From Planctomycetota bacterium (GTDB lineage Bacteria; Planctomycetota; UBA1135; UBA2386), in the NCBI GenBank assembly GCA_028281765.1, contig JANQJF010000047.1:1-63419 (forward strand): a DNA stretch of 63,419 nt, read 5' to 3'. Positions 33,186-43,059 of the stretch are shown in pieces. A model generated the notes under the pieces. The model saw only the letters and a program-made list of their open reading frames with translations. It ran no database searches and had not been told where the DNA came from. Within the stretch, counting starts at the first letter, position 1; each line of letters starts with the position of its first letter. Position numbers and translations under genes: made by a program.

Positions 33186-33616
33186 TGACTCGCACTGGCA
33201 TGAGTCCTGCTGCACGCTGGCTGTGGCCGCTCGCGCTGCTCGTCGGCTGCGCGGGGCCGGGGACCTACGTCGAACCCGATCCCGAAACCGAGCCGTATGC
33301 GACGCTCGAGGGGGACTCCAACTTGTTCTCCATGGCGCGATCGCGGCACCGCGTCGTGCTGCTCCAGATCGACGGCGAAACGCTGACGGAGCCCCAGTTT
33401 CTGAACTTCCGGACCAAGGCGCGCGTGCGACCGGGGTGGCGCGTCATCAAGGCGCGGGTCATCTGGCCGGGCACCGGAGGGGGCTGGTTCTGGATTCCTG
33501 GACGAGAGTGCGAGGGCACGGCCGCCGGCATGTTCGAAGCCGGTCGGTCCTACCGGCTGCGAGCGCGCGGCGAGACCGGGGTGGAGCTCGTGATCGAGGC
33601 GGTCCAGGAGAAGTGA
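33185..33616 (+). CDS. Hypothetical lipoprotein coupled to the preceding one
   Basis: 143 residues starting at the ATG within TGATG. The signal 'WLWPLALLVGCAG' gives a lipobox. The rest is a small beta-rich domain: 'RSRHRVVLLQIDGETLTEP', 'RVIKARVIWPGTGGGWFWI', 'RSYRLRARGETGVELVIEAV'. The pattern is that of a cell-surface beta sandwich, unassigned. Translational coupling implies a two-lipoprotein unit. Confidence 0.6.
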   Translation: MTRTGMSPAARWLWPLALLVGCAGPGTYVEPDPETEPYATLEGDSNLFSMARSRHRVVLLQIDGETLTEPQFLNFRTKARVRPGWRVIKARVIWPGTGGGWFWIPGRECEGTAAGMFEAGRSYRLRARGETGVELVIEAVQEK

Positions 33617-33665
33617 CCGGCGCCGACTGCCGCATCGGAAGCGCGCGGGGCTACGCGATCTCGAC

Positions 33666-34055
33666 CTACGCCCGGCTCGTCTTCGCGCTGTGCACCGACG
33701 GGATGTCCCACACCTCCGCGATCCGCCCGTCGACCACCCGCCACACGACGACGACGTCCGTCTCGATCTTGCGACCGCCCAACACCAGCGTGTTCCTCGT
33801 CTGCGCCACGAGCAGCTCGTCCCCCACCGGCGTCACCGAGATCGGCTGCACCTCGAACGCGCCCTTCGTCAGCTTCGCGACGCCCTCGAAGAACGCCTGC
33901 ACGCCGTCCTTCCCCACGTAGTCGCCCTGCAGGTCGGGCAGCAGCGGGTTGAAATAGTGGAACACGACGTCGTCCGCGAACACGTCCGCGCTCCCGGCGA
34001 TGTCGCTCGGGTCGAAGCGCTTCAAGAGGGTGACGCTCGGGTGCTCTTCGGTCAT
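33666..34055 (-). CDS. SnoaL-like / NTF2-fold protein
   Basis: 129 residues from the ATG at 34055, preceded by GGAG at good spacing. The helix-then-sheet layout 'DIAGSADVFADDVVFHYFNP', 'GKDGVQAFFEGVAK', 'VVWRVVDGRIAEVWDIPS' is that of SnoaL-like polyketide-cyclase/ester-hydrolase relatives. Such small proteins may be enzymes or binding domains; no substrate can be assigned. Its 5' end faces the divergent CHAT gene, leaving about 120 bp between them. Confidence 0.85.
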   Translation of the reverse strand: MTEEHPSVTLLKRFDPSDIAGSADVFADDVVFHYFNPLLPDLQGDYVGKDGVQAFFEGVAKLTKGAFEVQPISVTPVGDELLVAQTRNTLVLGGRKIETDVVVVWRVVDGRIAEVWDIPSVHSAKTSRA

Positions 34056-34175
34056 GGGATCGATCTCCATTGAGTCCGCGTTGTGACGAGTCGATCGAGC
34101 CGGTCGCCCTCAGATCCGCGACGACCGGCCACGCACCGCCGCCGGCCTGCTAGACTGCAATGTCTGGAGGTGAAG

Positions 34176-37049
34176 GTGATCACACGTGGAGTCTGCTGGG
34201 CAATCGCCTGGCTTTCTGTCTCGTCGGCGCAAGCGCAGACAGGGCGCGAAACGGACTGTGTTCGCGAGTTGAGGGAAGCCGTGGCTCGGGCGGACGATTG
34301 CATGACAAACGGCAGGTTCGCCCAAGCTCGAGCCGAAGTGAAGGATGCCTGGGTAAAGTGGTCCGAGGCGGGGCTCGAACTTTGCGACGAAGGGGCCAAG
34401 CGAGCACTCGCGAGGCTCGCCAAGATTGCGTATCTGAGCCGCGAGATCCGTGTCGCTCACGACGCGTGGTCGTCCGTCCACGCGGAGCTGGCCAAGGACC
34501 TCCCCGCAGACGATCCGAAGGTGCAGGCCGGCCTAGCCAACATCGCGCTCGCCAAGATGTTTCTCGGCGATGTTCGGTCCGCTCGGTCGATTCTCGCGTC
34601 ACTGCATCGAGATCTGTCCGACGAAGCCCCCCTCAAGTTGATCGTCTGTGAGAACCTCGGCGTTGCCGAGCGGTCTCTGGGCAACCTGTATCGGGCTCGT
34701 GATCTTCAAGAGCAAGTTCTCGCCGCACGATCGAACTTGTTCCCGGAAAACGACGTCCGTTTGCAATCGGCGCGAGCGAATCTCGCGACGACCAAGGTCG
34801 CGCTTGGCGACTACCGCGGAGCTCTTGCAATCAGCGAGAAGGTACTCGTTGTCTTCTTGGACAAACTGCCACCTGGCGACCCGCGCATCAATGCCGCGCG
34901 GACGAACGTCGCAGTCGCCCTGAGTTCCCTCGGTGATATCGAAGGCGCACACGCTCTGTACGAACAGGCCCATAGGGAACTCTGTGAAACCGTTCCCGCA
35001 GAGGACCAGCATCTACAGCTAACCAGGCTTGCACTGGCGAACGCGAAACTGAGACTGCGAGACTTCGACGGAGCGCGTCGCCTCCTGGAACAGGCAATCG
35101 ACATCCTGTCCGAGACAGTCCCGAGCACTCACCGCAGCCTTCAGTACGCGCTTGTCCAGCTCGCCCGCACGGATGCTGCACAAGGGAACATGGAGCACGC
35201 GTTGGCGCTACTCGAGAGGGTGTACGCCACGGATTCTCAGTCTCTACCTCGAGATCACCCACGACTTGCGATGACGCGCACGTTCTTGGCAATGGCGCGT
35301 GAATCGTCGGGCGATGTTTCAGGCGCCCAACAGCTGATGCTCGAGTGGACGCAGTCGACTCGCCGGCTGGCAACCTCGTGGCCACTCGCGCCACGTGAGC
35401 TCGGGGCATTGGCCCAGTCGCAGTCCTACTCGCTCTCAGCACTCGTCTCGCTGCTTGGCCGCTGCGAGGCCGGACCGGAGCAAGACCTCACAGCCGCGGC
35501 TCTGTTGACCATCGAAGCACTCAGGGGTGTAGAGGTGAGAGCAGTACGACTCAGGGCGAATGCTCGCAGGCAGGATGCCAGCAAGGTCGAAGAACTCGAG
35601 AGTCTTCTGCGTGTCACCGCCGAGGAACTCAGTCGCGTTCCCGCTTCAGTCCGCGGAGTCGTGGAAGATGCGTCTGATGTAAATGAGAAGCTCCGCAAAG
35701 TGGTGGCGCGCAAGGAGGAACTCGAAGGCAAACTCGCCCAGATGGCGCATGGCGAGAGTCCGCAGGATCGGGGACTGCCACAGATCCTCGAATTGGCGTC
35801 CCGGCTTCCGGAGCGCGCGGTGGGGATATCGTTCCTGGAGTACAACCACACAGCACCGACAACCGAGCCTGAGCGCCGTGTCGCGGCGTTCCTCGTTGAA
35901 CGCAATGGACAGGCGACCCGCTGCGACGTTGCGAGTAGCGCGGCAGTGCAGGCGGCAGTCGAGCGCGTGCGGCTCGTCTCCCGAAGAGGCGATCAACGCG
36001 CTGTGCGTTCCTTGCCAGGCGAACGACCGAAGACCGACGATGAACTCGAGCTGAGCCTGGCAGCTCTCAGGCGCGTGCTTCTGGATCCGGTACTGAAAAC
36101 GATGCCCGCATACGCCAACTCGCTGGTGTTGTCACTCGAGGACGCGCTACAACTCGTGCCGCTCGACGCGCTGCCGCTCGCTTCGGGCGAACTGGTCGGT
36201 GACAAGTTCCAGCTGCAGTTCACGATATCCTTGGGAGACTTGCTGGAGGACCCGTCGATCGAGGTGATCGACTCGCCCACGCTGCTCGCCTTTGGTGGTA
36301 TCGATTACGACGAGTCAGCCAGCGCGCCTTCGGATCGGCCCAATGCCACCCTGAAGTTCGACCGCGAATCCGCTCGCTTCACCAAGCTCGACGGGACAGC
36401 GAGAGAGGTGAATCGGATCGTAGACTCCTTCACCCGGGTCTTCGACAAGAGCAGATGCAACGTCCTACTCGGCCACGACGCGAGTAAGCACTCTCTCAAG
36501 ATCCTTGCCGCAGACAGCACTTTCCTCCACCTAGCGACCCACGGGTTCTTCGCTCCAGAATCGGTTCGCAGCACCGCCGACCCTGTCGACAACCCGCTAT
36601 CGCGCTTCGAGTTCGGAAGCGAGGACAGAGTCTCCGGGCTCTCCCCTCTCGTCCTCACTGGCCTCGCCCTCGCCGGCGCGAACCTCCCCCCCAACGAACT
36701 CGGTCGCCGGGACGGCATCGTCACCGCGGAAGAAATCGCTCAGCTCGACCTGTCGAACTGCTATCTCGCGACACTGTCCGCTTGCGAGAGCTCGCTCGGA
36801 GTACGTCGCGCGGGACAGGGCTTCGCCTCGTTACGTGCGGCCATGCACGCCGCCGGCGCGCGTTTCGTTCTGTCTACCTTGTGGAAGGTCGACGACACGG
36901 CAGCGATGCTAATGATGGCCGATTTCTATGAACGGTTGTGGAAGAAGGAGCAAGATCCACACGCCGCGCTCTGGGCTGCGAAGATGGCCGCGCGGAAACG
37001 CGGGGACGCGTTTCGAGATTGGGCCGGATGGGTTCTGAGTGGTAGGTGA
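34176..37049 (+). CDS. Exported TPR-CHAT protein (caspase-like protease)
   Basis: 957 residues. GGAGG five bases before GTG at 34176 and a signal peptide ending 'WLSVSSAQA' fix the start, well inside the longest frame. Residues ~50-420 are tetratricopeptide repeats with regular 'A..LG....A' helices ('RSLGNLYRARDLQEQVL', 'VALGDYRGALAISEKVL'). A coiled-coil linker precedes the CHAT domain (~610-957), a clan CD cysteine peptidase: histidine 789 in 'LHLATHGFF' and cysteine 870 in 'LSACESSLG' are both present. 'ALHAAGARFVLSTLWKVDD' (here 'MHAAGARFVLSTLWKVDD') is the usual end motif. TPR-CHAT proteins elsewhere act as regulated proteases in conflict systems; export here suggests an envelope target. 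No substrate gene is evident. Confidence 0.92.
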   Translation: MITRGVCWAIAWLSVSSAQAQTGRETDCVRELREAVARADDCMTNGRFAQARAEVKDAWVKWSEAGLELCDEGAKRALARLAKIAYLSREIRVAHDAWSSVHAELAKDLPADDPKVQAGLANIALAKMFLGDVRSARSILASLHRDLSDEAPLKLIVCENLGVAERSLGNLYRARDLQEQVLAARSNLFPENDVRLQSARANLATTKVALGDYRGALAISEKVLVVFLDKLPPGDPRINAARTNVAVALSSLGDIEGAHALYEQAHRELCETVPAEDQHLQLTRLALANAKLRLRDFDGARRLLEQAIDILSETVPSTHRSLQYALVQLARTDAAQGNMEHALALLERVYATDSQSLPRDHPRLAMTRTFLAMARESSGDVSGAQQLMLEWTQSTRRLATSWPLAPRELGALAQSQSYSLSALVSLLGRCEAGPEQDLTAAALLTIEALRGVEVRAVRLRANARRQDASKVEELESLLRVTAEELSRVPASVRGVVEDASDVNEKLRKVVARKEELEGKLAQMAHGESPQDRGLPQILELASRLPERAVGISFLEYNHTAPTTEPERRVAAFLVERNGQATRCDVASSAAVQAAVERVRLVSRRGDQRAVRSLPGERPKTDDELELSLAALRRVLLDPVLKTMPAYANSLVLSLEDALQLVPLDALPLASGELVGDKFQLQFTISLGDLLEDPSIEVIDSPTLLAFGGIDYDESASAPSDRPNATLKFDRESARFTKLDGTAREVNRIVDSFTRVFDKSRCNVLLGHDASKHSLKILAADSTFLHLATHGFFAPESVRSTADPVDNPLSRFEFGSEDRVSGLSPLVLTGLALAGANLPPNELGRRDGIVTAEEIAQLDLSNCYLATLSACESSLGVRRAGQGFASLRAAMHAAGARFVLSTLWKVDDTAAMLMMADFYERLWKKEQDPHAALWAAKMAARKRGDAFRDWAGWVLSGR

Positions 37050-37184
37050 GAGTATGGATTCGATCCTGAGAGCCGACTGAGCGGCTCATGAGAAGCCTTG
37101 TGAAATCGAGCCTCGGGCACCTGGCGTCGATCCTGCCGAACGGATCTCACGAACTACGACCGATCGACACTGTGCGACCAATCC

Positions 37185-40100
37185 TCACCGCCCGCCCGCC
37201 TCCAAGTGCTCGAGCAGATACCGCACCATCAGCATCCGCAGGTGCACCGCCGTCCCCTTCCCCTCGCGCAGCCCGTGCCGCCGGTTGGGATAGGTGAAGT
37301 AGTCGAACCGCTTGCCGAGCTCGATCAGGCGGTCGACGAGCCCTTCCATGATCTGCACGTGCGTGTTCAGTTCGCCCGTGCCGTGCACGATCAGCAGGTC
37401 GCCTTCCAACCCCTCGGCGAAGTGGATCGGCGCCGAACGCTTGTAGCCTTCCGCGTTCTCCTTCCGCGTCCGCATGTAGATCTCCTGGAACCATGCGTTG
37501 TAGAGCTGCGGCTGTGGTTTGGCGGCGACGGCGATGCCGACGTCGTAGAGGTCGGGGCGGCGGAACATCGCGTTGAGGGTGTTCGAGCCGCCGCCGCTCC
37601 AGCCCCAGATGCCGACGCGGTCGAGGTCGATGTAGGCGCGCTCGCGCGCCAGCGCTTCGAGGGCTGCCGCTTGCTCGGCGGTCGAGATCGGGCCGAGGCT
37701 GCCGAAGACCGCGCGACGCCACGCGGCGCCCTTGGGCGCGGGCGTGCCGCGGCTGTCGATCGACAGGACGAGGTATCCGAGGTCCGACACCAGTCGGTGG
37801 TACTCGGAGTGCACCTTGCCCCACGCGTCGAGCACGGTCTGCGCGTGCGGTTCGCTGTAGACGTAGACGAGAACCGGGTACTTCTTCGACGGGTCGAAAT
37901 CAGGCGGCTTCATGAGCCACGCGTCCACGGTCACGCCGTCGCCGATGTCGATCGCGACGAACTCGGTCGGTCGCGGATCCAAGGCCGCGACGCGCTCGCG
38001 CAGCGCCGCGTTGTCCTCGAGCACGCGCACGACGCGGTGCGACGGCAGCTCGACGAGCTCGGTCACCGGAGGCGTGTCGAACGTCGACCACGTGTGGAGC
38101 GCCCAAAGGCCGTTCGGCGCGATGTCGTAGTCGTGCGTACCGGGCTGGCCCGCGGGCGTGATCCGCTCGGGCTTTGCGCTGCCGTCGAGCGGCACGCGGT
38201 AGAGGTACTTCTGCGCCGCGTTCTCCGGCGACGCATAGTAGTAGAACCAGCCGCCCGACCGGTCGACGTGCGCGCGTTCGATGATGTCGAACTCGCCGGG
38301 AGTCAGCAGCGCGAGCTCCGTCCCGTCGCGCGCGTGCAGCCAGGCGTGTCGCCAGCCGTCGCGTTCGGAGATGACGACGAACGCCGCACCGTCGCGCACC
38401 CACTCGAGACCCTTGTTGACGCCGTAGCTCGCGACCACCCACGCGGGGTCGCTCTCCTCGTAGATCGTCGTGACCGCGCCACTCCGCCAGTTCACGAGCA
38501 GGAACTCGCGACGATCCCGGAATCGACTCAGCCACTCGACCAGGATCTCGTCGGAGTTCCCGGCCCACTCGACCTGCCCGAGGTAGAAGCCCTCCTTCGG
38601 CTGCGGCACGTCGAGCCACTTCGTGAAGGTGCCATCCGCGGCAGCGACGCCGACTCTTCGCGAGGCGATCGTCTCGCCAACGCGCGCGAAGCGAACCTGG
38701 CGCGCGCCGGGATACGACGGATCGTTCGGCACGAGCGTGTTGCGCATGCGCACCCGCGACGAATCCGTCTCGACGAACAGGACTTGGTTGCCGTCCGGGC
38801 TCCACACCGGCTGGCCGTTACGCACGCCCTCGCGTTCGGCATTGCTCGTGATCCGGACGCGCGCGCCGCCGTCGCCGCGCACCTCGAGGTCGCCCCGCAC
38901 GAACTCGACGGTTCGCGCACCGTCGGGCGACCGCCGCGGCGCGTGGTCGAGCTGCTGTCGTTCGGCGCCCGTCAGCCGACTGCGCGCACCCGACTCCGGA
39001 TCGACCTTCTGCCGCACCGTCTTGCCATCGGCCTGGCGCTCGCGCACGACGTAGGCCGAGCCGTCCGGCAGCCAGTCCGCACGGAAGCGACGGGCGCGAT
39101 ACGCACCCCGATCGTAGATGTCCCGAAGCCGCTGCTCCGCGCGGTCGAGCACGGCGTCGACGGTCGATCCAAGCAACCGCGCGAGCACCGGCCGCAGCGC
39201 CCCGGCCCACTTGCGGTATCCCCGTTCGTTGGGGTGCAGCAAGTCGGGAAACTCCGCCTTCTTCGCGTTGCCGTTCGCGTCCGCGAAGATCGACCACGTG
39301 TCGACCACGGTGACCTGCGGTCGATCCGCAACGGCGGCGACCAGTTTCGCGTTGATCTCCCGAATCTTGTCGGCCGGACGCCGCATCTTCGCCGCGCTCG
39401 GGAAAACCTTGCACAGCACGATCGGCACGTCGTCGTCGCGCTCCACTATCCGCCGCACGATCTCACTGACGTTGTTCGCGACGCTCTCGGCGGAGTCGCC
39501 TTCTTCGAGATCGTTGGTGCCCATGAGCATGACGACCGCGCGCGGATCCAACGCGAGCACGTCGCCGTCGAGGCGCAGGAGCATGCCGCGCGTCGTGTCA
39601 CCACTGATGCCGCGGTTCGCGACCTTCCGGTCGGGGAAGCTGCCGCCCAGGGCGTCACCCCAACCCTGCGTGATCGAGTCGCCGAAGAACACGACCGCAC
39701 CGCGGTCCGACTCGGCGCGCTCGGCCCAGCCGGACCGCTTGCGCTGCCAGAGGTTCTGGAACCACGGATAGCGGCGGATGGTGCCGGTGCCCGGGAGCCC
39801 AACGTCGGACGGCGGGATCTGGTACCGCCCCGCCTGCGGCTGCGGAGCCGGGTCCTTGGCTACCGCGGCATCCGCACCCGGGAAGTCTCCCGGAATGGCC
39901 GTCGTCACCTCGCCGGTCGCCGCCCATTCCGCGCCGCGCACCAAGGTCACCTGGAACGCGACGCACTTCATCGCCGTCTCGTCGTGGCCGAGCGCGGTGT
40001 GGAAGCACCGCCCCTTGCCGAAGTCGATCGCCATGAGCAGCGGCTCGTGCTCGCCGCTGCCGCCGGTCTCCTTGGCGGAGAACGCCGTCGCGAGCACCGT

Positions 40101-40739
40101 CAGGTTCTCGGCCGGCCCGCGCAGCTTGTCGTAGAGCTCGTCCGCGCAGTGCATGAAGCGCGCGGGCAAGCCCTTGGTGATCGGATGCGTGGCGTCGCGG
40201 ACGTCGAGCGCGAACTCGTGGCGACGACCGTGGCCACCGCCGCGACCGGGCCCCGTGTCGCGCACGATCTTGCCATCGCGCCATCGCACGTACGGCCCCG
40301 ACCTCTCGTTGCGCCGCCCCCATCCCCCGACGCCGATCATCAGGTTGTAGTCGCGCCAGTTCGGGAACGCGTTGTCGGCCGCGTGCACGGAGACGAAGCC
40401 GCCGCCTTCACGCACGTACTTCGCGAAGGACTCGCGCGTCGCCTTCGGCCACAGCCGCCCGTTGTAGTTCGAGACGACGACGTCGTACTTCGCGAACTCG
40501 GGCGCGAACGTCGCGATCTCTTCCTTCCGACCCGGCGACGTCACGACGTCGACGGTGAAGCGCCCGCTGTTCTCGAGCGTCTGGCGCAACAAGGGCGTGG
40601 TCTGCTGCCACTTGTGGTTGTTCTGCCCGTCGATGATCAGCGCGGTGAGTTTCGCAGGTGACGCATCCTGCGCGGCCAACGACCCCACGAGAGCAGTCAA
40701 GACAAACAGGAACGGCAAGATCGTCGGGCGATTCGTCAT
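37185..40739 (-). CDS. Exported three-domain fusion: ThuA-like + SGNH hydrolase + S9 peptidase
   Basis: 1184 residues from the ATG at 40739 (signal '[15 protein letters not shown]'). Residues ~28-290 are ThuA-like ('[19 protein letters not shown]', '[17 protein letters not shown]', '[11 protein letters not shown]'). Residues ~345-525 are an SGNH/GDSL hydrolase: GDSITQGWG, '[11 protein letters not shown]', 'MLMGTNDL' and '[10 protein letters not shown]'. The remainder is a DPP-IV/S9-type peptidase with a beta-propeller and an alpha/beta hydrolase: nucleophile in GWSGGG, histidine in 'RRHGLREG', while the position of the catalytic aspartate reads 'HGTGELNTH', glutamate instead of the usual HGTADDNVH aspartate. 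Such domains occur as separate genes in polysaccharide-degradation loci. The gene is tail-to-tail with the CHAT gene and divergent from the ABC operon. Confidence 0.9.
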   Translation of the reverse strand: MTNRPTILPFLFVLTALVGSLAAQDASPAKLTALIIDGQNNHKWQQTTPLLRQTLENSGRFTVDVVTSPGRKEEIATFAPEFAKYDVVVSNYNGRLWPKATRESFAKYVREGGGFVSVHAADNAFPNWRDYNLMIGVGGWGRRNERSGPYVRWRDGKIVRDTGPGRGGGHGRRHEFALDVRDATHPITKGLPARFMHCADELYDKLRGPAENLTVLATAFSAKETGGSGEHEPLLMAIDFGKGRCFHTALGHDETAMKCVAFQVTLVRGAEWAATGEVTTAIPGDFPGADAAVAKDPAPQPQAGRYQIPPSDVGLPGTGTIRRYPWFQNLWQRKRSGWAERAESDRGAVVFFGDSITQGWGDALGGSFPDRKVANRGISGDTTRGMLLRLDGDVLALDPRAVVMLMGTNDLEEGDSAESVANNVSEIVRRIVERDDDVPIVLCKVFPSAAKMRRPADKIREINAKLVAAVADRPQVTVVDTWSIFADANGNAKKAEFPDLLHPNERGYRKWAGALRPVLARLLGSTVDAVLDRAEQRLRDIYDRGAYRARRFRADWLPDGSAYVVRERQADGKTVRQKVDPESGARSRLTGAERQQLDHAPRRSPDGARTVEFVRGDLEVRGDGGARVRITSNAEREGVRNGQPVWSPDGNQVLFVETDSSRVRMRNTLVPNDPSYPGARQVRFARVGETIASRRVGVAAADGTFTKWLDVPQPKEGFYLGQVEWAGNSDEILVEWLSRFRDRREFLLVNWRSGAVTTIYEESDPAWVVASYGVNKGLEWVRDGAAFVVISERDGWRHAWLHARDGTELALLTPGEFDIIERAHVDRSGGWFYYYASPENAAQKYLYRVPLDGSAKPERITPAGQPGTHDYDIAPNGLWALHTWSTFDTPPVTELVELPSHRVVRVLEDNAALRERVAALDPRPTEFVAIDIGDGVTVDAWLMKPPDFDPSKKYPVLVYVYSEPHAQTVLDAWGKVHSEYHRLVSDLGYLVLSIDSRGTPAPKGAAWRRAVFGSLGPISTAEQAAALEALARERAYIDLDRVGIWGWSGGGSNTLNAMFRRPDLYDVGIAVAAKPQPQLYNAWFQEIYMRTRKENAEGYKRSAPIHFAEGLEGDLLIVHGTGELNTHVQIMEGLVDRLIELGKRFDYFTYPNRRHGLREGKGTAVHLRMLMVRYLLEHLEAGGR

Positions 40740-40894
40740 GGGCGATAGTCGCAGGGCGGAGTCAAGGACGTGGAGGATACGCCGTCGGAGCCGAGGAGAC
40801 GTCGAGAGAAGGGACTCTTCCGGAGAGTCGCGGCTGGACAATGCAGTCGGTGCACCGACACTGGGTATTCGATCCTTCCGCTACGAGGTGATCC

Positions 40895-41824
40895 GTGATC
40901 GAGGTCGATGGACTGCGCAAGAGCTACGGGGACTTCCTCGCCGTGGACGACGTGTCGTTCACCGCCAAGCCGGGCAAGATCTTCGGGCTCCTGGGACCGA
41001 ACGGCGCCGGCAAGTCCACGACGATCGGCTGCATCTCCGGGCTCCTCACGCCGACCGACGGTCACATCCGCGTCAACGGGCACGACGTGGTCCGGGACGG
41101 CAGGTCCGCCAAGCAAGGACTCGGCGTCGTGCCGCAGGAGCTCTCGCTCTACGAAGAAGTCTCCGCGACCGAGAACCTGCTGTTCTGGGGCGCGGCCTAC
41201 GGCATGCGCGGGAGCGAGCTGAAGAGCCGCGTGCACGACGTGCTCCGGTACACGAGCCTGCTCGACCGCGCCGAAGAGCCCGTGAAGAACTACAGCGGCG
41301 GCATGAAGCGTCGCATCAACTTCGGCTGCGCGATCATGCACCGGCCGAAGGTCCTCCTCCTCGACGAGCCCACCGTCGGCGTGGATCCACAGTCCCGGGT
41401 CCGGCTGTTCGAGATGGTCAAGGAGCAGGTCGAGCACGGCACGGCCGTCCTCTACACGACTCACTACATGCAGGAGGCGGAACTGCTCTGCGACGAGCTG
41501 GCCATCGTCGACCACGGCAAGCTCATCGCCGACGGGACGCTCGAGGAGCTGCGCGGCATGGTCGGCGAGAAGGACATCCTGCGCCTGAGCGGCACCTTCG
41601 ACCCGGAGAAGACCCGCACCGCCCTCGCACCGCTGCAAGGCGCCCGGGTCGTCGTCGCGGAGAGCGACAGCGTCCAGCTCGCGGTCGCCGACGCCTCGCG
41701 GCGCCTGCCCGAGATCTTCGAAGCGATCACGACCACGGGCGGCGAGGTGCGCGAGACGACACTCTCTCAACCCAGCCTGGAGACACTCTTCCTGAAGCTC
41801 ACCGGCAAGGAGATGCGGAAGTGA
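40895..41824 (+). CDS. ABC transporter ATP-binding protein (ABC-2 exporter type)
   Basis: 309 residues with a GTG start at 40895 and GAGGTG seven bases before it. Walker A is GPNGAGKST, the Q-loop lies in 'VVPQELSLYEEV', the signature is YSGGMKRR, Walker B 'VLLLDEPTVGVD' and the H-loop 'YTTHYMQEAE'. The C-terminal ~85 residues are the usual ABC-2/drug-exporter tail. The two genes after it encode its membrane partners with overlapping stops and starts (GTGA, then ATGA), so this is a tightly coupled operon. Substrate unknown; daunorubicin-resistance-like or lipid/polysaccharide exporters share this plan. Confidence 0.95.
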   Translation: MIEVDGLRKSYGDFLAVDDVSFTAKPGKIFGLLGPNGAGKSTTIGCISGLLTPTDGHIRVNGHDVVRDGRSAKQGLGVVPQELSLYEEVSATENLLFWGAAYGMRGSELKSRVHDVLRYTSLLDRAEEPVKNYSGGMKRRINFGCAIMHRPKVLLLDEPTVGVDPQSRVRLFEMVKEQVEHGTAVLYTTHYMQEAELLCDELAIVDHGKLIADGTLEELRGMVGEKDILRLSGTFDPEKTRTALAPLQGARVVVAESDSVQLAVADASRRLPEIFEAITTTGGEVRETTLSQPSLETLFLKLTGKEMRK

Positions 41825-43059
41825 CGACAACGTTCGTCCGGCACGCGTTCCGCAAGGACCTCTCCCGCCTGCTCACGGACCGCGTCGCGCTCGCGCTCTA
41901 CTTCGGCATCCCGCTCGTCATCGGCTTTCTGATCCTGCTGCTCGTCGGCGGCGAGCGCCCCAAGCCGGTCGCCCACCTGGTGGTCGCGGACGAAGACGAC
42001 TCCGTCGTCAGCGGCCTCTTCAAGACGATGCTCCGGAGCGAGCAGGCCGGCGACTTCATCCGCCTGGAAGAGTCCGACCGCGCGGAGGGCCGCGCCATCG
42101 TCGACGACGGCGGCGCCAGCGCGCTGCTCGTGATCCCTGCCGGTTTCCAGGACGCGGTGCTCCGCGAGTCGCCGGCCGAACTCGAACTCGTCACGAACCC
42201 GGCCGAGACGATCAAGCCGATGATCCTGAAGGTCGGACTCGAGGTGTTGGTCGACGTCGTCTTCTACGTCCACCGGATCTTCGGCAACGAGCTGCGCAAG
42301 ATCGTCGAGAGCACGGAGCGCGACGCGCCCCCCACCGACGAGGCGATCGCCGAAATCAGCATCGGCATCAACCACGTGATCCGCAGGATCCGGAAGTACG
42401 CCTCCCCGCCGGCCATCACGGTGAACGCCGTGGCCGACGAGGGCCCGACGGGCGGCGTGCCGATGGCGCACCTGATGCTGCCCGGCATCGTCTTGATCGG
42501 TCTCCTCCTGATGGCGCAAGGGCTCGGCAGCGACGTCTGGGCCGAGAAGTCGGCGGGCACGTTGAGCCGCGCGGTGAGTGCGCCACGGCCGATGGCCGAG
42601 CTGCTCTTGGGCAAGGTCTTGGCGAACGCCGTGCTCGTGTTCGCGGTCAGCCTGGTGATGTTGACGATCGGCATGCTGTTCTTGGACATGCCCATGGAGC
42701 GACTGCCGATCGCGCTGGGGTGGACCACGCTCAGCGGCGTGACGTTCGTGCTGCTGTTCCTGTGGATCTTCTCTCTCGCGCGCAGTCGGCGTTCGGGCAT
42801 GGTCGTCACGAACAGCGTCGTCTTCCCGCTGATGATGCTCGGCGGGAGCTTCTTCCCGGCGGAGGTCATGCCGGCATGGATGGGCGCGGTCGGTCGCTGG
42901 ACGCCCAACGGCTGGTCGCTCGAGCGGCTCAAGGACATCCTGATCGGTCGCGCGGACGCAACCGCGCTCGTGGTCGGAGCGGCGGGGTTGGTCGCGCTCG
43001 CGCTCGTGCTCTTCTTCCTCACCGCGGCGCGCATGCGCGGGTCCTTCGCGAGGCAATGA
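41821..43059 (+). CDS. ABC-2 type permease
   Basis: 412 residues, GTG start overlapping the ATPase stop by 4 bp. One N-terminal membrane helix ('VALALYFGIPLVIGFLILLL'), a ~190-residue extracytoplasmic domain, then five or so helices including 'LMLPGIVLIGLLLMAQGLGS' and 'MLGGSFFPAEVMPAWM', the ABC-2 core. It pairs with the second permease downstream to form a heterodimeric pore. Confidence 0.92.
   Translation: MTTTFVRHAFRKDLSRLLTDRVALALYFGIPLVIGFLILLLVGGERPKPVAHLVVADEDDSVVSGLFKTMLRSEQAGDFIRLEESDRAEGRAIVDDGGASALLVIPAGFQDAVLRESPAELELVTNPAETIKPMILKVGLEVLVDVVFYVHRIFGNELRKIVESTERDAPPTDEAIAEISIGINHVIRRIRKYASPPAITVNAVADEGPTGGVPMAHLMLPGIVLIGLLLMAQGLGSDVWAEKSAGTLSRAVSAPRPMAELLLGKVLANAVLVFAVSLVMLTIGMLFLDMPMERLPIALGWTTLSGVTFVLLFLWIFSLARSRRSGMVVTNSVVFPLMMLGGSFFPAEVMPAWMGAVGRWTPNGWSLERLKDILIGRADATALVVGAAGLVALALVLFFLTAARMRGSFARQ

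Noticed and set aside
37206..40661. Plus-strand open frame of 1151 codons opposite the three-domain fusion gene
   Set aside because: It is an antisense shadow: high GC leaves the opposite frame open. Its sequence is Arg/Val/Asp-rich without domains, while the minus strand has three complete families.
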